DNA of 17,320 bases from JAADHY01 sp964428935. Its GTDB lineage: Bacteria; Planctomycetota; Planctomycetia; Planctomycetales; Planctomycetaceae. Positions 9,481 through 16,849 of this stretch are shown in pieces. The stretch lies in the NCBI GenBank assembly GCA_964428935.1, contig CAYSAG010000084.1, positions 1 to 17,320 of the forward strand, given 5' to 3'. Within the stretch, counting starts at the first letter, position 1. Every line of letters begins with the position of its first letter. Below the pieces are notes generated by a model, which saw only the letters and a program-made list of their open reading frames with translations, had not been told where the DNA came from and did not search any database. The translations under genes were made by a program, and so were the position numbers.

Positions 9481-10056
9481 TCTGCCGCTCTTGAGCCGCT
9501 TTGCGCGAGTCGCGGCTGCCGCTGCGCGCGGCTGGTACTGCGTCGCTGACTTTGTTGGGACCGGCTTGGCGGTGTCCTAGGCTCTGTCGACCAACCTTGG
9601 CTTGTTTGACGACGACTGAACGGACAGCGGTCATTCGCGACGAGTGGGCACGGTCTGCCCACAGCGTTCGGCGCCAATCGCAGCGCCGTGCGGCGCTGTT
9701 TTCGGAAGGGCAACAATGGAGCCAAAGCCAAGGCCATTCCGCGGGCGAACGTATGACGCGCCCGCGAGAAAGAACCATCCGCGCTCGTGACCGTCGAGGT
9801 TCTCGATTCTCAGGGGAGACGAGTGTTTGGGGCTTATGGGAGACACGCCGCAGACAGTCCCGACTAGCGGGGGAATTAGACGTCTCCGCAAGCACAGGCA
9901 GGTGGGGTCTGAAAGTAGCGCCGTGCGGAATGGCCGGGAAGGGAGAAAGCGCCTTGCCGTCAGGCTCGACGACACGGCGGCCGCAACGACGGGTGGAGCC
10001 GGTGCCGTCTAGACGGCTAGCGGCCCGGGGGAAACCGATTCCGAAAAGGAGAGACG
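9481..10056 (+). other. Long gap before the second adaptor gene
   Basis: This 576-bp stretch is unusual inside an apparent operon. Open frames exist on both strands (for example 9501-10067 on +), but their translations are Arg/Ser/Pro-rich and run through regions of evident noncoding character. It contains the terminator-like hairpin at 9681-9702 and, at the right end, the strong AAGGAG before the adaptor start. No convincing promoter is visible between hairpin and adaptor. Confidence 0.5.
9681..9702 (+). terminator. Intrinsic-terminator-like hairpin inside the plus cluster
   Basis: CAGCGCC (9681-9687) pairs perfectly with GGCGCTG (9692-9698) around a GTGC loop, followed directly by TTTT (9699-9702). 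This is the best intrinsic-terminator shape in the window. It lies 200 nt after the lipoprotein stop and 355 nt before the adaptor start, implying partial termination or a separate promoter for the downstream genes. Confidence 0.5.
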
Positions 10057-11646
10057 ATGATGGGTGAGAGTTCGCAGACGCAGCCAAAACGCTTGCGAAT
10101 GGTGCTGCTGTTGGCCTACGGGATCGTGGCCGCCGGTTTAGGGGCGGCCGGAGCTTACGCGGTGGTCTCGCAATGGCACCGCGGCGAGCCGTCGGCGAAA
10201 GCGGGTGCGCAGGAAGGCGAGGAGTCTGACTCGCATTCGGAAGTCCAAGGCCACTCTCCGCAGGAAGAGCACGCCGGGGAAGGCGAACATGCCGAAGACG
10301 AGCACGGCCACGAAAAGGAAAACCGAGTTCGAATGCCAGAAGAGCAATGGAAAGCGGCCGGCGTGCGTGTGGCTCCCGTCGAGCAGGGAGATTTAGTCGT
10401 CAGTGTGCGCGTCACTGGCAAGGTAGCTATCAATGAGGATCGGGTTACGCACATCCATCCGTTGGTCTCCGGCCGCGTCCACGAAGTACGCGTCAAGTTC
10501 GGCGACCGGGTTAAAGCCAATCAGGTGCTGGCCATCGTCGACAGTCAGGAGGTCGGCCGTGCGAAATTGGACTTATACCAAAAGATGCTTGAGACTCGCT
10601 TGGCCGAAGTGAACTACAACTGGCAGCACGAAATTTCGGTGAACACGCAGACTCTGATTGAAGACCTGTCGAAGGGGGTCCCCATCACCGAAGTCCAGAA
10701 GCGGTTTCGTAACAAACCGATGGGCAATTATCGCGACCGCTTGCTCTCTGCCTACTCTCAGCTGTACAAAGCACGAGCAGACTACAACCGTCTGAAGGCG
10801 TTGTCCGAGAAGGGCATCACGGCGGGCAAAGCGCTGATCGAAGCGGAGGCTGCTTTGGAATCGGCGGAAGCTGCTTTTTGGGCCGCCGTGGAGCAGATCA
10901 GATTTCAGGTGCGACGTGATGAACTGTCGGCAAGGCAGGAGTTGGAAAAGGCGAAGACTGCCGAGGCGGTCAGCCGTGAACTGCTGGCGATTCTCGGGTA
11001 CCATCAGCTTTCTACTGAGGACATTGATCCTGCTGTTCAGGGGGAGGCGATCTCTCACTATGAAGTGAAAGCGCCGTTTGACGGAGTGATCATTAGCAAA
11101 GACGTGGTGTTGCTGGACCACGTAGACCCAGAAACGCAGATGTTTTCGGTGGCCGATTTCTCGACGGTATGGCTTCGTGCAGACGTTTACGAGAAATACC
11201 TTCCGATTCTGCAAGGACTGTCCGGAAAGAAAATCCGCTTCCGGGCATCCGGGTACCCGGACAAGCAGTTCGAGGCGACTGTCTTCTACACGGGCCGCAT
11301 GGTTGACTCCCAGACGCGCACAATCGACATGCGGGCCATCGCTCAAAATCCGGACGGTCTGCTACGGCCAGGGATGTTTGTCGACATCGAACTACCCGTT
11401 GAGGTCCTTCCGGGCGTCGTGCAGGTGCCCCGAGCGGCGTTGTCGGAGGAGCAAGGCCAGTGGTACGTCTTTGTCCAGACCGGAAAAGAGGAGTTTGAGC
11501 GGCGGACTGTTCGCGTGGGACGCTTTGCCAGCGATCGGGTTGAGATTCGAGAGGGGCTGAAACCAGGTGAGCTCGTGGCCGTGGCGGGGCTCTTCGCGCT
11601 GAAGACGGCGGCTCAGGGCGAGGTGGCGCATGTGCACGCTCACTAG
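10057..11646 (+). CDS. czcB: CzcB-type membrane fusion protein with His-rich linker
   Basis: This is the periplasmic adaptor of the second HME-RND pump, 529 residues. AAGGAG sits 4 nt before the first ATG and 7 nt before an adjacent second ATG (10060); either could start. A membrane anchor spans about 15-37. Residues 41-88 are acidic and His-rich (His at 41, 60, 66, 72, 78, 83, 85), a likely metal-binding linker, and the protein ends in HVHAH. The core follows: first half-lipoyl motif at about 131-166 (HPLVSGRVHEVRVKFGD), a long coiled-coil hairpin (about 167-305), second half-lipoyl at about 335-367 (VKAPFDGVIISKD), beta-barrel about 370-445 (MVDSQTRTIDMRA) and a membrane-proximal domain. 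The hairpin region is longer than in the first adaptor and contains an inserted stretch around 190-225. It is followed at 102 bp by its permease gene. Unlike the first adaptor, it lacks the Cys repeats. Confidence 0.93.
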   Translation: MMGESSQTQPKRLRMVLLLAYGIVAAGLGAAGAYAVVSQWHRGEPSAKAGAQEGEESDSHSEVQGHSPQEEHAGEGEHAEDEHGHEKENRVRMPEEQWKAAGVRVAPVEQGDLVVSVRVTGKVAINEDRVTHIHPLVSGRVHEVRVKFGDRVKANQVLAIVDSQEVGRAKLDLYQKMLETRLAEVNYNWQHEISVNTQTLIEDLSKGVPITEVQKRFRNKPMGNYRDRLLSAYSQLYKARADYNRLKALSEKGITAGKALIEAEAALESAEAAFWAAVEQIRFQVRRDELSARQELEKAKTAEAVSRELLAILGYHQLSTEDIDPAVQGEAISHYEVKAPFDGVIISKDVVLLDHVDPETQMFSVADFSTVWLRADVYEKYLPILQGLSGKKIRFRASGYPDKQFEATVFYTGRMVDSQTRTIDMRAIAQNPDGLLRPGMFVDIELPVEVLPGVVQVPRAALSEEQGQWYVFVQTGKEEFERRTVRVGRFASDRVEIREGLKPGELVAVAGLFALKTAAQGEVAHVHAH

Positions 11647-11748
11647 GGCCTGGGCGGACCGTATGCAGCAAGAAAGGCAGGCGGGTTGACGCGAGTTCGC
11701 AGAAGACACAAAGCGAGTTCCTTCTGGCTCTACAAGTGAGACGGAAAT

Positions 11749-14700
11749 ATGATCGGGCGAATTATTGATGCGGCGCTGCGCAATCGGTTCCTTGTGCTTG
11801 TTCTGGTGGTATTGCTGGTCGCGGTTGGGCTGCGGTCGCTGACCGTCTTGCCCATCGGTGCTGTGCCGGACATTACGCCCGTACAGGTACAGATCCTCAC
11901 CAACGCGCCTGGGTTGGCTCCGGAGGAGGTGGAGCAGTTTGTCACGTTTCCCGTGGAAGCGGCCATGAGTGGTTTGCCACGGGTCAAGGAGATCCGGTCA
12001 GTGACGCGCTTCGGGCTGTCGGCCGTGACCATCTACTTTGAAGAGGGCACGGACATTTACTGGGCGCGTTCACGCGTGCTAGAGCGACTGCCAGCGGCGC
12101 GAGCGGCTATTCCGCCCGGTTTTGGTGAGCCGGAAATGGGACCGATCTCGACCGGGCTCGGACAGGTGTTCCAGTTTCAATTGGTCAACGATGACGATCC
12201 CAACACACCAGAATACAGCCTGATGGAGCTGCGTTCCATTTTGGACTGGGAGGTCGGCTTCCGGCTGCGCAGCGTGCCGGGGATCGTGGAGGTAAACACC
12301 TGGGGTGGGTTGCTCAAGACGTACGAGGTGGCTGTAGACCCCGACAAACTCCTCAATTATGGCATCTCCATTAACCGGTTGTTCGAGGCTTTGCGAGAGA
12401 ACAACGCGAGTACGGGAGGAGGCTACATACTGCACCAGGGGGAGCAGTGGATTATCCGCGGTGAGGGGCTGCTTGGCGGCGGCGACGGTCCACCGGAGGA
12501 AGTGCTCGAGGACATCCGAAACATCGTTGTGGACAACAGAGAGGACGGGACGCCCATCTATGTCAAAGACGTCGCCGACGTCCGACTGGCTCCCATGATT
12601 CGCCAAGGGGCCGTCACGGCAGACGCGAAGGGCGAGACCGTGATCGGTCTGACGTTGATGCTCTGGGGCGAAAACGGCCGAGCCGTGGTCCAGCGGGTCC
12701 GAGAGAAGATCAAAGAAATCCAGGAGTCTCTGCCGCCCGGAGTCGTCATCAAACCTTTTTACGACCGGACGCATATCGTGCGGCGAACCATTCAGACCGT
12801 CATCAAGAACCTGACCGAGGGCGGTATCCTGGTCATCTTGGTGCTGCTGTTGCTCCTGGGCAGCCTCCGTGGTGGCTTGATCGTCGCCCTGGCGATTCCC
12901 ATATCCATGCTCGGCGCGTTCGTGGGCATGCTTTACGCTGGCTACGCGGGGAACCTGATGAGCTTGGGGGCGATCGACTTCGGGCTGATCGTCGACGGCT
13001 CGGTCGTGATGATCGAAAACCTGGTCCGCCGGGTGGCCGAGCACCAGAAACAGCACGGGACGAAAGCGCCGATGAGCCTTGTTGCGGAAGCCTGCAAGCA
13101 GGTCGGACGCCCCGTGGTTTTCGGTGTCGGCATCATCATTGTGGTCTACCTTCCCATCTTTGCTTTGGGCGGAGTCGAAGGAAAGATGTTCCGTCCTATG
13201 GCATTCACCGTGGTCTGCGCCTTGGTGACCTCGCTCATCCTTGCTCTTACGCTCATGCCGGTGCTCGGCTCGATCGCCCTGCGGTCCGGAGTGAGCGAGC
13301 GCGAAACGTTCCTGGTACGGTGGGCCAAACGGCTGTACCGACCAATTCTCGATAAGGCGATGAGCCACCCCGCTTTCACCTTTGGCAGCGCCGTCGCCCT
13401 CTTTGCCGTCAGCGTTTGGCTGGCCACGGGGCTGGGAGCGACGTTCATCCCGAAGCTCGACGAGGGTGACATTGCCTTGCAAGCGTGGCGTGTTCCCAGC
13501 TGCTCCGTCGACCAGGCGGTCGAAAGCAACACGCAGATCGAGAAAGTGCTTACCCAGTTCCCCGAAGTCAAGACGGTCGTGTCGCGGTCTGGCCGCGCAG
13601 AGCTGGCTACCGATCCCCACGGTGTCGAAATCAGTGACACCTACGTGATTCTGGAAGAGCAGGAGCACCTGTCGCCCCTGGAGTGGCCGTTGGCTTGGCT
13701 GGGCCTGATCCGTTGGCCCGAAGACAAGTGGCCAACTAACAACAGTCCCGAGAACATTTACAAGGTTCTGGTCAAAGTCCACTCCGTGATGACCGGCCAG
13801 GATCCGTTGCCGGAGTCCGTGAAAGCCCGACTCCGTAAACGAGCCGAAGAAATCTACAAGGGGTTCGAAGAAAACAATCTGACCTTCGAAAAAGACCAGC
13901 TCATTTACGTCATGAACCAACTGCTCACCGAGTACGTCCCGGCCAACACCTACAGCTTTACGCAACCAATCGAGCTCCGTTTCCAAGAGCTGATCGCTGG
14001 TGTCCGAAGCGACATTGGGATCAGCCTTTATGGACCGGATCTGAACGTGTTGAAGGAATACGGCGACCGTATTGCAGAGGTTATCCGACAAGTGCCGGGA
14101 GCGTCGGAGGTGCGGCCGCAGGAAATCGCTGGATTGCCGAACGTGCGGATCAAAATCAACCGTCAAGCTATTGCCCGATACGGAATCAATGTGTCTGACG
14201 TGCTGGATGCGATCCGAGCTTTGAAGGGCGCCGTGGTCGGTCAAGTGCTGGAGGGCCAGCCGAGGTATTTTGTGCAGGTGCGATTCGCCCCGGAATGGCG
14301 AGACAGCGTCGAGAAATTGAAGTATCTGAAAATCTCGGACCCGATGGGGCGCCAGATTCCCTTGGACCAGTTGGTCGACATCTCGGTGGAGCGGGGACCG
14401 GCGTTGATTACACGAAAAGACATTGCGAGACGGCTGTTGATCGAAGCGAACGTCCGTGGGCGAGACATCGCGAGCTTCGTGTTCGACGCCCAGCGGGCCG
14501 TGAAGGAGAAAGTGCATCTGCCGCCCGGCTACTACCTGACCTGGGGCGGCCAGTTCAAGAACCTGCAAGAGGCGACGCAGCGTCTGGCGATTGCTGTCCC
14601 GATTTCGCTGTTCCTGATTTTCGCTCTGCTCTATACGACGTTCAATTCGCTCCGACCAGCCCTGCTCATCTACTTGAACGTACCGATGGCCGCGACAGGC

Positions 14701-15081
14701 GGAATTCTGGCACTCTGGCTGCGTGGGATGCCGTTTTCGATCTCCGCGGGCGTCGGGTTCATCGCGTTGTTCGGCGTTGCGGTCTTGAATGGGCTGGTCC
14801 TGGTTGAATACATCTTGGAGCTGCGTCGGGCAGGTATGCCGACGAATCAAGCGGCGTTTGAAGGTGCGTTGCTGCGAATGAGACCGGTGTTGATGACGGC
14901 GCTGGTGGCCAGCCTCGGTTTCTTCCCGATGGCTGTCTCGGAGACGGCCGGGGCAGAGGTCCAGCGTCCGTTGGCTACCGTGGTGATTGGCGGGCTAATC
15001 ACGTCCACGCTTCTGACGTTGGTTGTTCTGCCGGCGGTGTATCGTTGGTTCGAGCCGAAGATGGTGGAGGTGGAAGTGTAA
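11749..15081 (+). CDS. czcA: CzcA-type heavy-metal efflux RND permease (second copy) with periplasmic insertion
   Basis: This is the inner-membrane proton/metal antiporter of the second pump. The product is 1110 residues, about 70 longer than the first copy. The start MIGRIIDAALRNRFLV fits the family N-terminus; the ribosome binding site is modest (GAGACGGAA). TM4 carries GAIDFGLIVDGSVVMIEN with Asp410, Asp416 and Glu423 in the DFG-x3-D-x6-E arrangement of divalent-cation pumps. The C-terminal half has SAGVGFIALFGVAVLNGLVL and RMRPVLMTALVASLGF. In the second periplasmic loop, 107 residues separate SDTYV from FTQPIE, versus 38 in the first copy; the extra sequence (roughly nt 13670-13890) is Trp/Pro- then Lys/Glu-rich and looks helical. 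The two permeases are diverged paralogues of similar design, not recent duplicates. The P-II gene follows 333 bp downstream. Confidence 0.94.
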   Translation: MIGRIIDAALRNRFLVLVLVVLLVAVGLRSLTVLPIGAVPDITPVQVQILTNAPGLAPEEVEQFVTFPVEAAMSGLPRVKEIRSVTRFGLSAVTIYFEEGTDIYWARSRVLERLPAARAAIPPGFGEPEMGPISTGLGQVFQFQLVNDDDPNTPEYSLMELRSILDWEVGFRLRSVPGIVEVNTWGGLLKTYEVAVDPDKLLNYGISINRLFEALRENNASTGGGYILHQGEQWIIRGEGLLGGGDGPPEEVLEDIRNIVVDNREDGTPIYVKDVADVRLAPMIRQGAVTADAKGETVIGLTLMLWGENGRAVVQRVREKIKEIQESLPPGVVIKPFYDRTHIVRRTIQTVIKNLTEGGILVILVLLLLLGSLRGGLIVALAIPISMLGAFVGMLYAGYAGNLMSLGAIDFGLIVDGSVVMIENLVRRVAEHQKQHGTKAPMSLVAEACKQVGRPVVFGVGIIIVVYLPIFALGGVEGKMFRPMAFTVVCALVTSLILALTLMPVLGSIALRSGVSERETFLVRWAKRLYRPILDKAMSHPAFTFGSAVALFAVSVWLATGLGATFIPKLDEGDIALQAWRVPSCSVDQAVESNTQIEKVLTQFPEVKTVVSRSGRAELATDPHGVEISDTYVILEEQEHLSPLEWPLAWLGLIRWPEDKWPTNNSPENIYKVLVKVHSVMTGQDPLPESVKARLRKRAEEIYKGFEENNLTFEKDQLIYVMNQLLTEYVPANTYSFTQPIELRFQELIAGVRSDIGISLYGPDLNVLKEYGDRIAEVIRQVPGASEVRPQEIAGLPNVRIKINRQAIARYGINVSDVLDAIRALKGAVVGQVLEGQPRYFVQVRFAPEWRDSVEKLKYLKISDPMGRQIPLDQLVDISVERGPALITRKDIARRLLIEANVRGRDIASFVFDAQRAVKEKVHLPPGYYLTWGGQFKNLQEATQRLAIAVPISLFLIFALLYTTFNSLRPALLIYLNVPMAATGGILALWLRGMPFSISAGVGFIALFGVAVLNGLVLVEYILELRRAGMPTNQAAFEGALLRMRPVLMTALVASLGFFPMAVSETAGAEVQRPLATVVIGGLITSTLLTLVVLPAVYRWFEPKMVEVEV

Positions 15082-15414
15082 CGCGACGCGATGCTGGAAT
15101 CGCCAGAGGCGGCGGCCTCGGAGCGGCGAACGAGCGCTGGGTGGTGCTCGGTCGCACGGGCTGTGGGTTGTCGGTAAAAGGGTGGTCAGTTGGGGGGACG
15201 GCTTCGAGCGGACGGGAGGCGGCGGGTCTGGAGGAACCGGGGAGTGCGGAGGGTGCGCGCGGGCAGACGGCCTGCCAACACAGCGAATGGACGTGCTGGC
15301 CGCGTTCGTCGGCGCGAGACGGGCGGGCACGCCTGGAATTCTGCCGAGTCTGTCGGTCGGACCGTCGATCCGGAACATGGTCGTGAGGTGCGCGGAGGAG
15401 TGGGAGGACTTGTC
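15082..15414 (+). other. Gap between second permease and P-II gene
   Basis: A 333-bp stretch without a credible gene; its frames are Arg/Gly-rich. A small hairpin (GAGGC, loop GGCG, GCCTC at 15106-15119) lies 25 nt past the permease stop, with no T-tract. At the right end is the strong GGGAGG of the P-II gene. Confidence 0.5.
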
Positions 15415-15723
15415 ATGAAAGAAGTGAAGGCCATTTTTCAGCCGTTTCGCCTGGCCGAAGTCTTGCGGGGACTGCAAGAGATCGACGGGCTGCCGGCGGC
15501 CACGGTTTCCGAGGTTCGAGGCTTTAGCGTAGTTCACCCGGAGTACGAGCCGCGAGTGAAAACGAAGCTGGAGATCATGGTTCCGGACGAGCTCGTGGAG
15601 CCGGTGGTCGAGGCCATTCGGCGGCACGCTCACACCGGCAACCCCGGCGACGGTCGAATCTTTGTGATCGACATTGTCGAAACGGTCAAGATTCGGACGG
15701 GCGAGCGAGACACGGCGCATTGA
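15415..15723 (+). CDS. P-II family signalling protein, metal-efflux-associated type with shortened T-loop
   Basis: The product is 102 residues against 112 for canonical GlnB/GlnK. GGGAGG lies 7 nt before the ATG. The fold is clear: MKEVKAIFQPFRLAEVLRGL opening, VSEVRGF strand (31-37), B-loop HTGNPGDGRIFV (73-84) and C-loop region VKIRTGER (91-98). The T-loop between EVRGF and KLEIMVPDE is only about 13 residues and lacks the canonical Tyr51 context that is uridylylated in GlnB, so nitrogen signalling by uridylylation is unlikely. A non-canonical P-II group linked to heavy-metal efflux operons (often called PII-NG) is established, and the position here, after a CzcA gene, fits it. B- and C-loops suggest that nucleotide binding may be retained. 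It could regulate the pump directly or relay metabolic state; this is inference. CutA1 is a fold relative but the motifs favour P-II. Confidence 0.85.
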   Translation: MKEVKAIFQPFRLAEVLRGLQEIDGLPAATVSEVRGFSVVHPEYEPRVKTKLEIMVPDELVEPVVEAIRRHAHTGNPGDGRIFVIDIVETVKIRTGERDTAH

Positions 15724-15803
15724 GCGAATGTGGGCGAGAGCTTTTCAGCAGCGTCTGGACCTCCGGGCACGAGGCCCCGTCAAGCTCAGCCCTAAAAAGA
15801 CGG

Positions 15804-16364
15804 TCAAGTTCCGCCGCTCAGTCGCGTCAGTTCATCGCGCACGTAGTCCAGCCGCCGTTCCACCAAACCATGGTTGCTGTTCCACGGCTGGGGAAACAGA
15901 ATTGCGTGGCCACCGTTCAGGCGGAAGCGGCTGACGTTTTCGTCCGAGTCGTCGATGAGCACCACGTCTGGACGGGCACACAAGTGCTTGGGCGGCCCGA
16001 TCAGGTAGTCGCGGAAGGCTGGGCCAAACCTTTTCTGCAACCAGCGAAGCTTGCCGCTGAGCGATTCGGGCTGACTCGATGGCGATGAGAGAATCGTAAA
16101 TGGTGCGAATTGCGCGACGAGACCGAGCAGTTCGTCCACCCACGGATAAGCCTCCAGCTCGGCCCAAAACCGTTCGCCTTCCCGAGCGATTCGGCCCCAA
16201 AGCTCGGCCGGCTCCATTCGCAGTGCCTGCGGCATGTCCCAAACGCCGGGCGGCCACGACTGCAAAGCCTCTTCGCGGCCCAGCAGCCTCAACATCGCCC
16301 CCACGAAATCCGTCAGCACGCCGTCCATGTCGAGGAAGACGCGTTCGATCCGTCCCCCTGTCAT
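15804..16364 (-). CDS. HAD-fold 5'(3')-deoxyribonucleotidase-like protein (NT5C type)
   Basis: The product is 186 residues, close to the size of bacterial NT5C-type nucleotidases, which dephosphorylate (deoxy)nucleoside monophosphates in the cytosol. All HAD motifs are visible. Motif I is FLDMDGVLTDF, with nucleophile Asp12 and general acid Asp14; motif II is ILSSPSSQ (91-98); the Lys of motif III is probably Lys126 in GPPKH or Lys105; motif IV is VLIDDSDENV with Asp138 and Asp139. The start at 16364 (MTGGRIERVFLDMDG) is chosen because motif I normally lies within the first 15 residues; GGAAGG directly abuts the ATG, so the ribosome binding site is not ideal. The longer frame to 16445 adds an Arg-rich tail that looks noncoding. 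It converges with the P-II gene 80 bp away and has no evident link to metal efflux. Substrate specificity is not readable; another small-molecule phosphatase is possible. Confidence 0.82.
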   Translation of the reverse strand: MTGGRIERVFLDMDGVLTDFVGAMLRLLGREEALQSWPPGVWDMPQALRMEPAELWGRIAREGERFWAELEAYPWVDELLGLVAQFAPFTILSSPSSQPESLSGKLRWLQKRFGPAFRDYLIGPPKHLCARPDVVLIDDSDENVSRFRLNGGHAILFPQPWNSNHGLVERRLDYVRDELTRLSGGT

Positions 16365-16618
16365 CCTTCCAGCGGCACCTTTGTGTGTTTGAAGTGCTCG
16401 TTGCCGCGAACGTGTGATTCGGCGGCGGCACGCCGAGGAGAACACGATGGAGTCAGCGTCCGAACGGGCCCGGCTCGATCGATCGCACTCGCGGCGTGCC
16501 CGCTCCGCTCGCGCCCTGCAAGACTTCGGCCAGCGCCAGCCGGGGGCTCACGGCGGTTGACCGATCTCTGTCCGGCCATCTCCTGTCGGGCTACGGTACG
16601 GTCGGCTGACTAACCCGC

Positions 16619-16639
16619 CGACGCGGCAAGGCCGCGTCG
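16619..16639. other. Perfect 9-bp GC hairpin, 3-nt loop
   Basis: CGACGCGGC (16619-16627) and GCCGCGTCG (16631-16639) are exact reverse complements around AAG. No T-tract follows on either side. It lies well upstream of both flanking starts, so it may be a protein-binding dyad, an RNA structure, or an isolated palindrome. Confidence 0.5.
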
Positions 16640-16743
16640 AGACCATCCGAAGCGGTCGCTTCCAGTCCGTCGGCTCGAGCGTTCCGGCTCGGCCGCGGGG
16701 AGGTAGTTTAGCGTCTGAGCAGTCACCGCAACACGGCCGTTGG

Positions 16744-16749
16744 TACAAT
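16744..16749 (+). promoter_or_regulatory. Possible -10 box for the malic enzyme gene
   Basis: TACAAT matches the sigma70 -10 consensus at five of six positions in an otherwise GC-rich region. No good -35 hexamer lies 16-18 bp upstream. Transcription would start about 95 nt before the ATG at 16850. Confidence 0.25.
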
Positions 16750-16849
16750 GCGTGTGCACGCGTCGTCTCGATCCGATCTAGGCGTGGGGGCGACGGCTGA
16801 GCAACTTCTTTTCTATCTCGCTAGCCGCTTTGGTTGAGGAGAGGAGGCC

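Larger units (their letters stand above)
16365..16849. other. Divergent intergenic region between nucleotidase-like and malic enzyme genes
   Basis: A 485-bp region with no credible gene. It holds a perfect GC hairpin at 16619-16639 and a TACAAT box at 16744-16749, about 100 nt before the malic enzyme start. Short open frames here are Arg/Ser-rich and look like chance frames. Confidence 0.5.

Noticed and set aside
9501..10067. A possible 188-codon gene in the gap before the second adaptor
   Set aside because: No ribosome binding site, Arg-rich throughout, crosses the terminator-like hairpin and runs over the adaptor start.
9134..10087. A 317-codon open frame on - across the lipoprotein gene and the gap
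   Set aside because: The composition is Arg/Ser/Pro-rich, there are no motifs, and it overlaps a better supported signal-peptide-bearing gene on +.
12079..14850. A 923-codon open frame on - opposite the second permease gene
   Set aside because: Same situation as the first permease: the plus strand has a full CzcA with all motifs, and the antisense product has no recognisable features.
15045..15386. A frame with scattered Cys (ACQHSEWTCW, FCRVC) between permease and P-II genes
   Set aside because: It looked like a possible zinc-ribbon protein, but it begins inside the permease gene, has no ribosome binding site or signal peptide, and is otherwise Arg/Gly-rich.
15190..15414. N-terminal extension of the P-II gene
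   Set aside because: The frame is open upstream, but the extension is Arg-rich and unlike P-II, and the Met at 15415 has an excellent GGGAGG at 7 nt and matches the family start.
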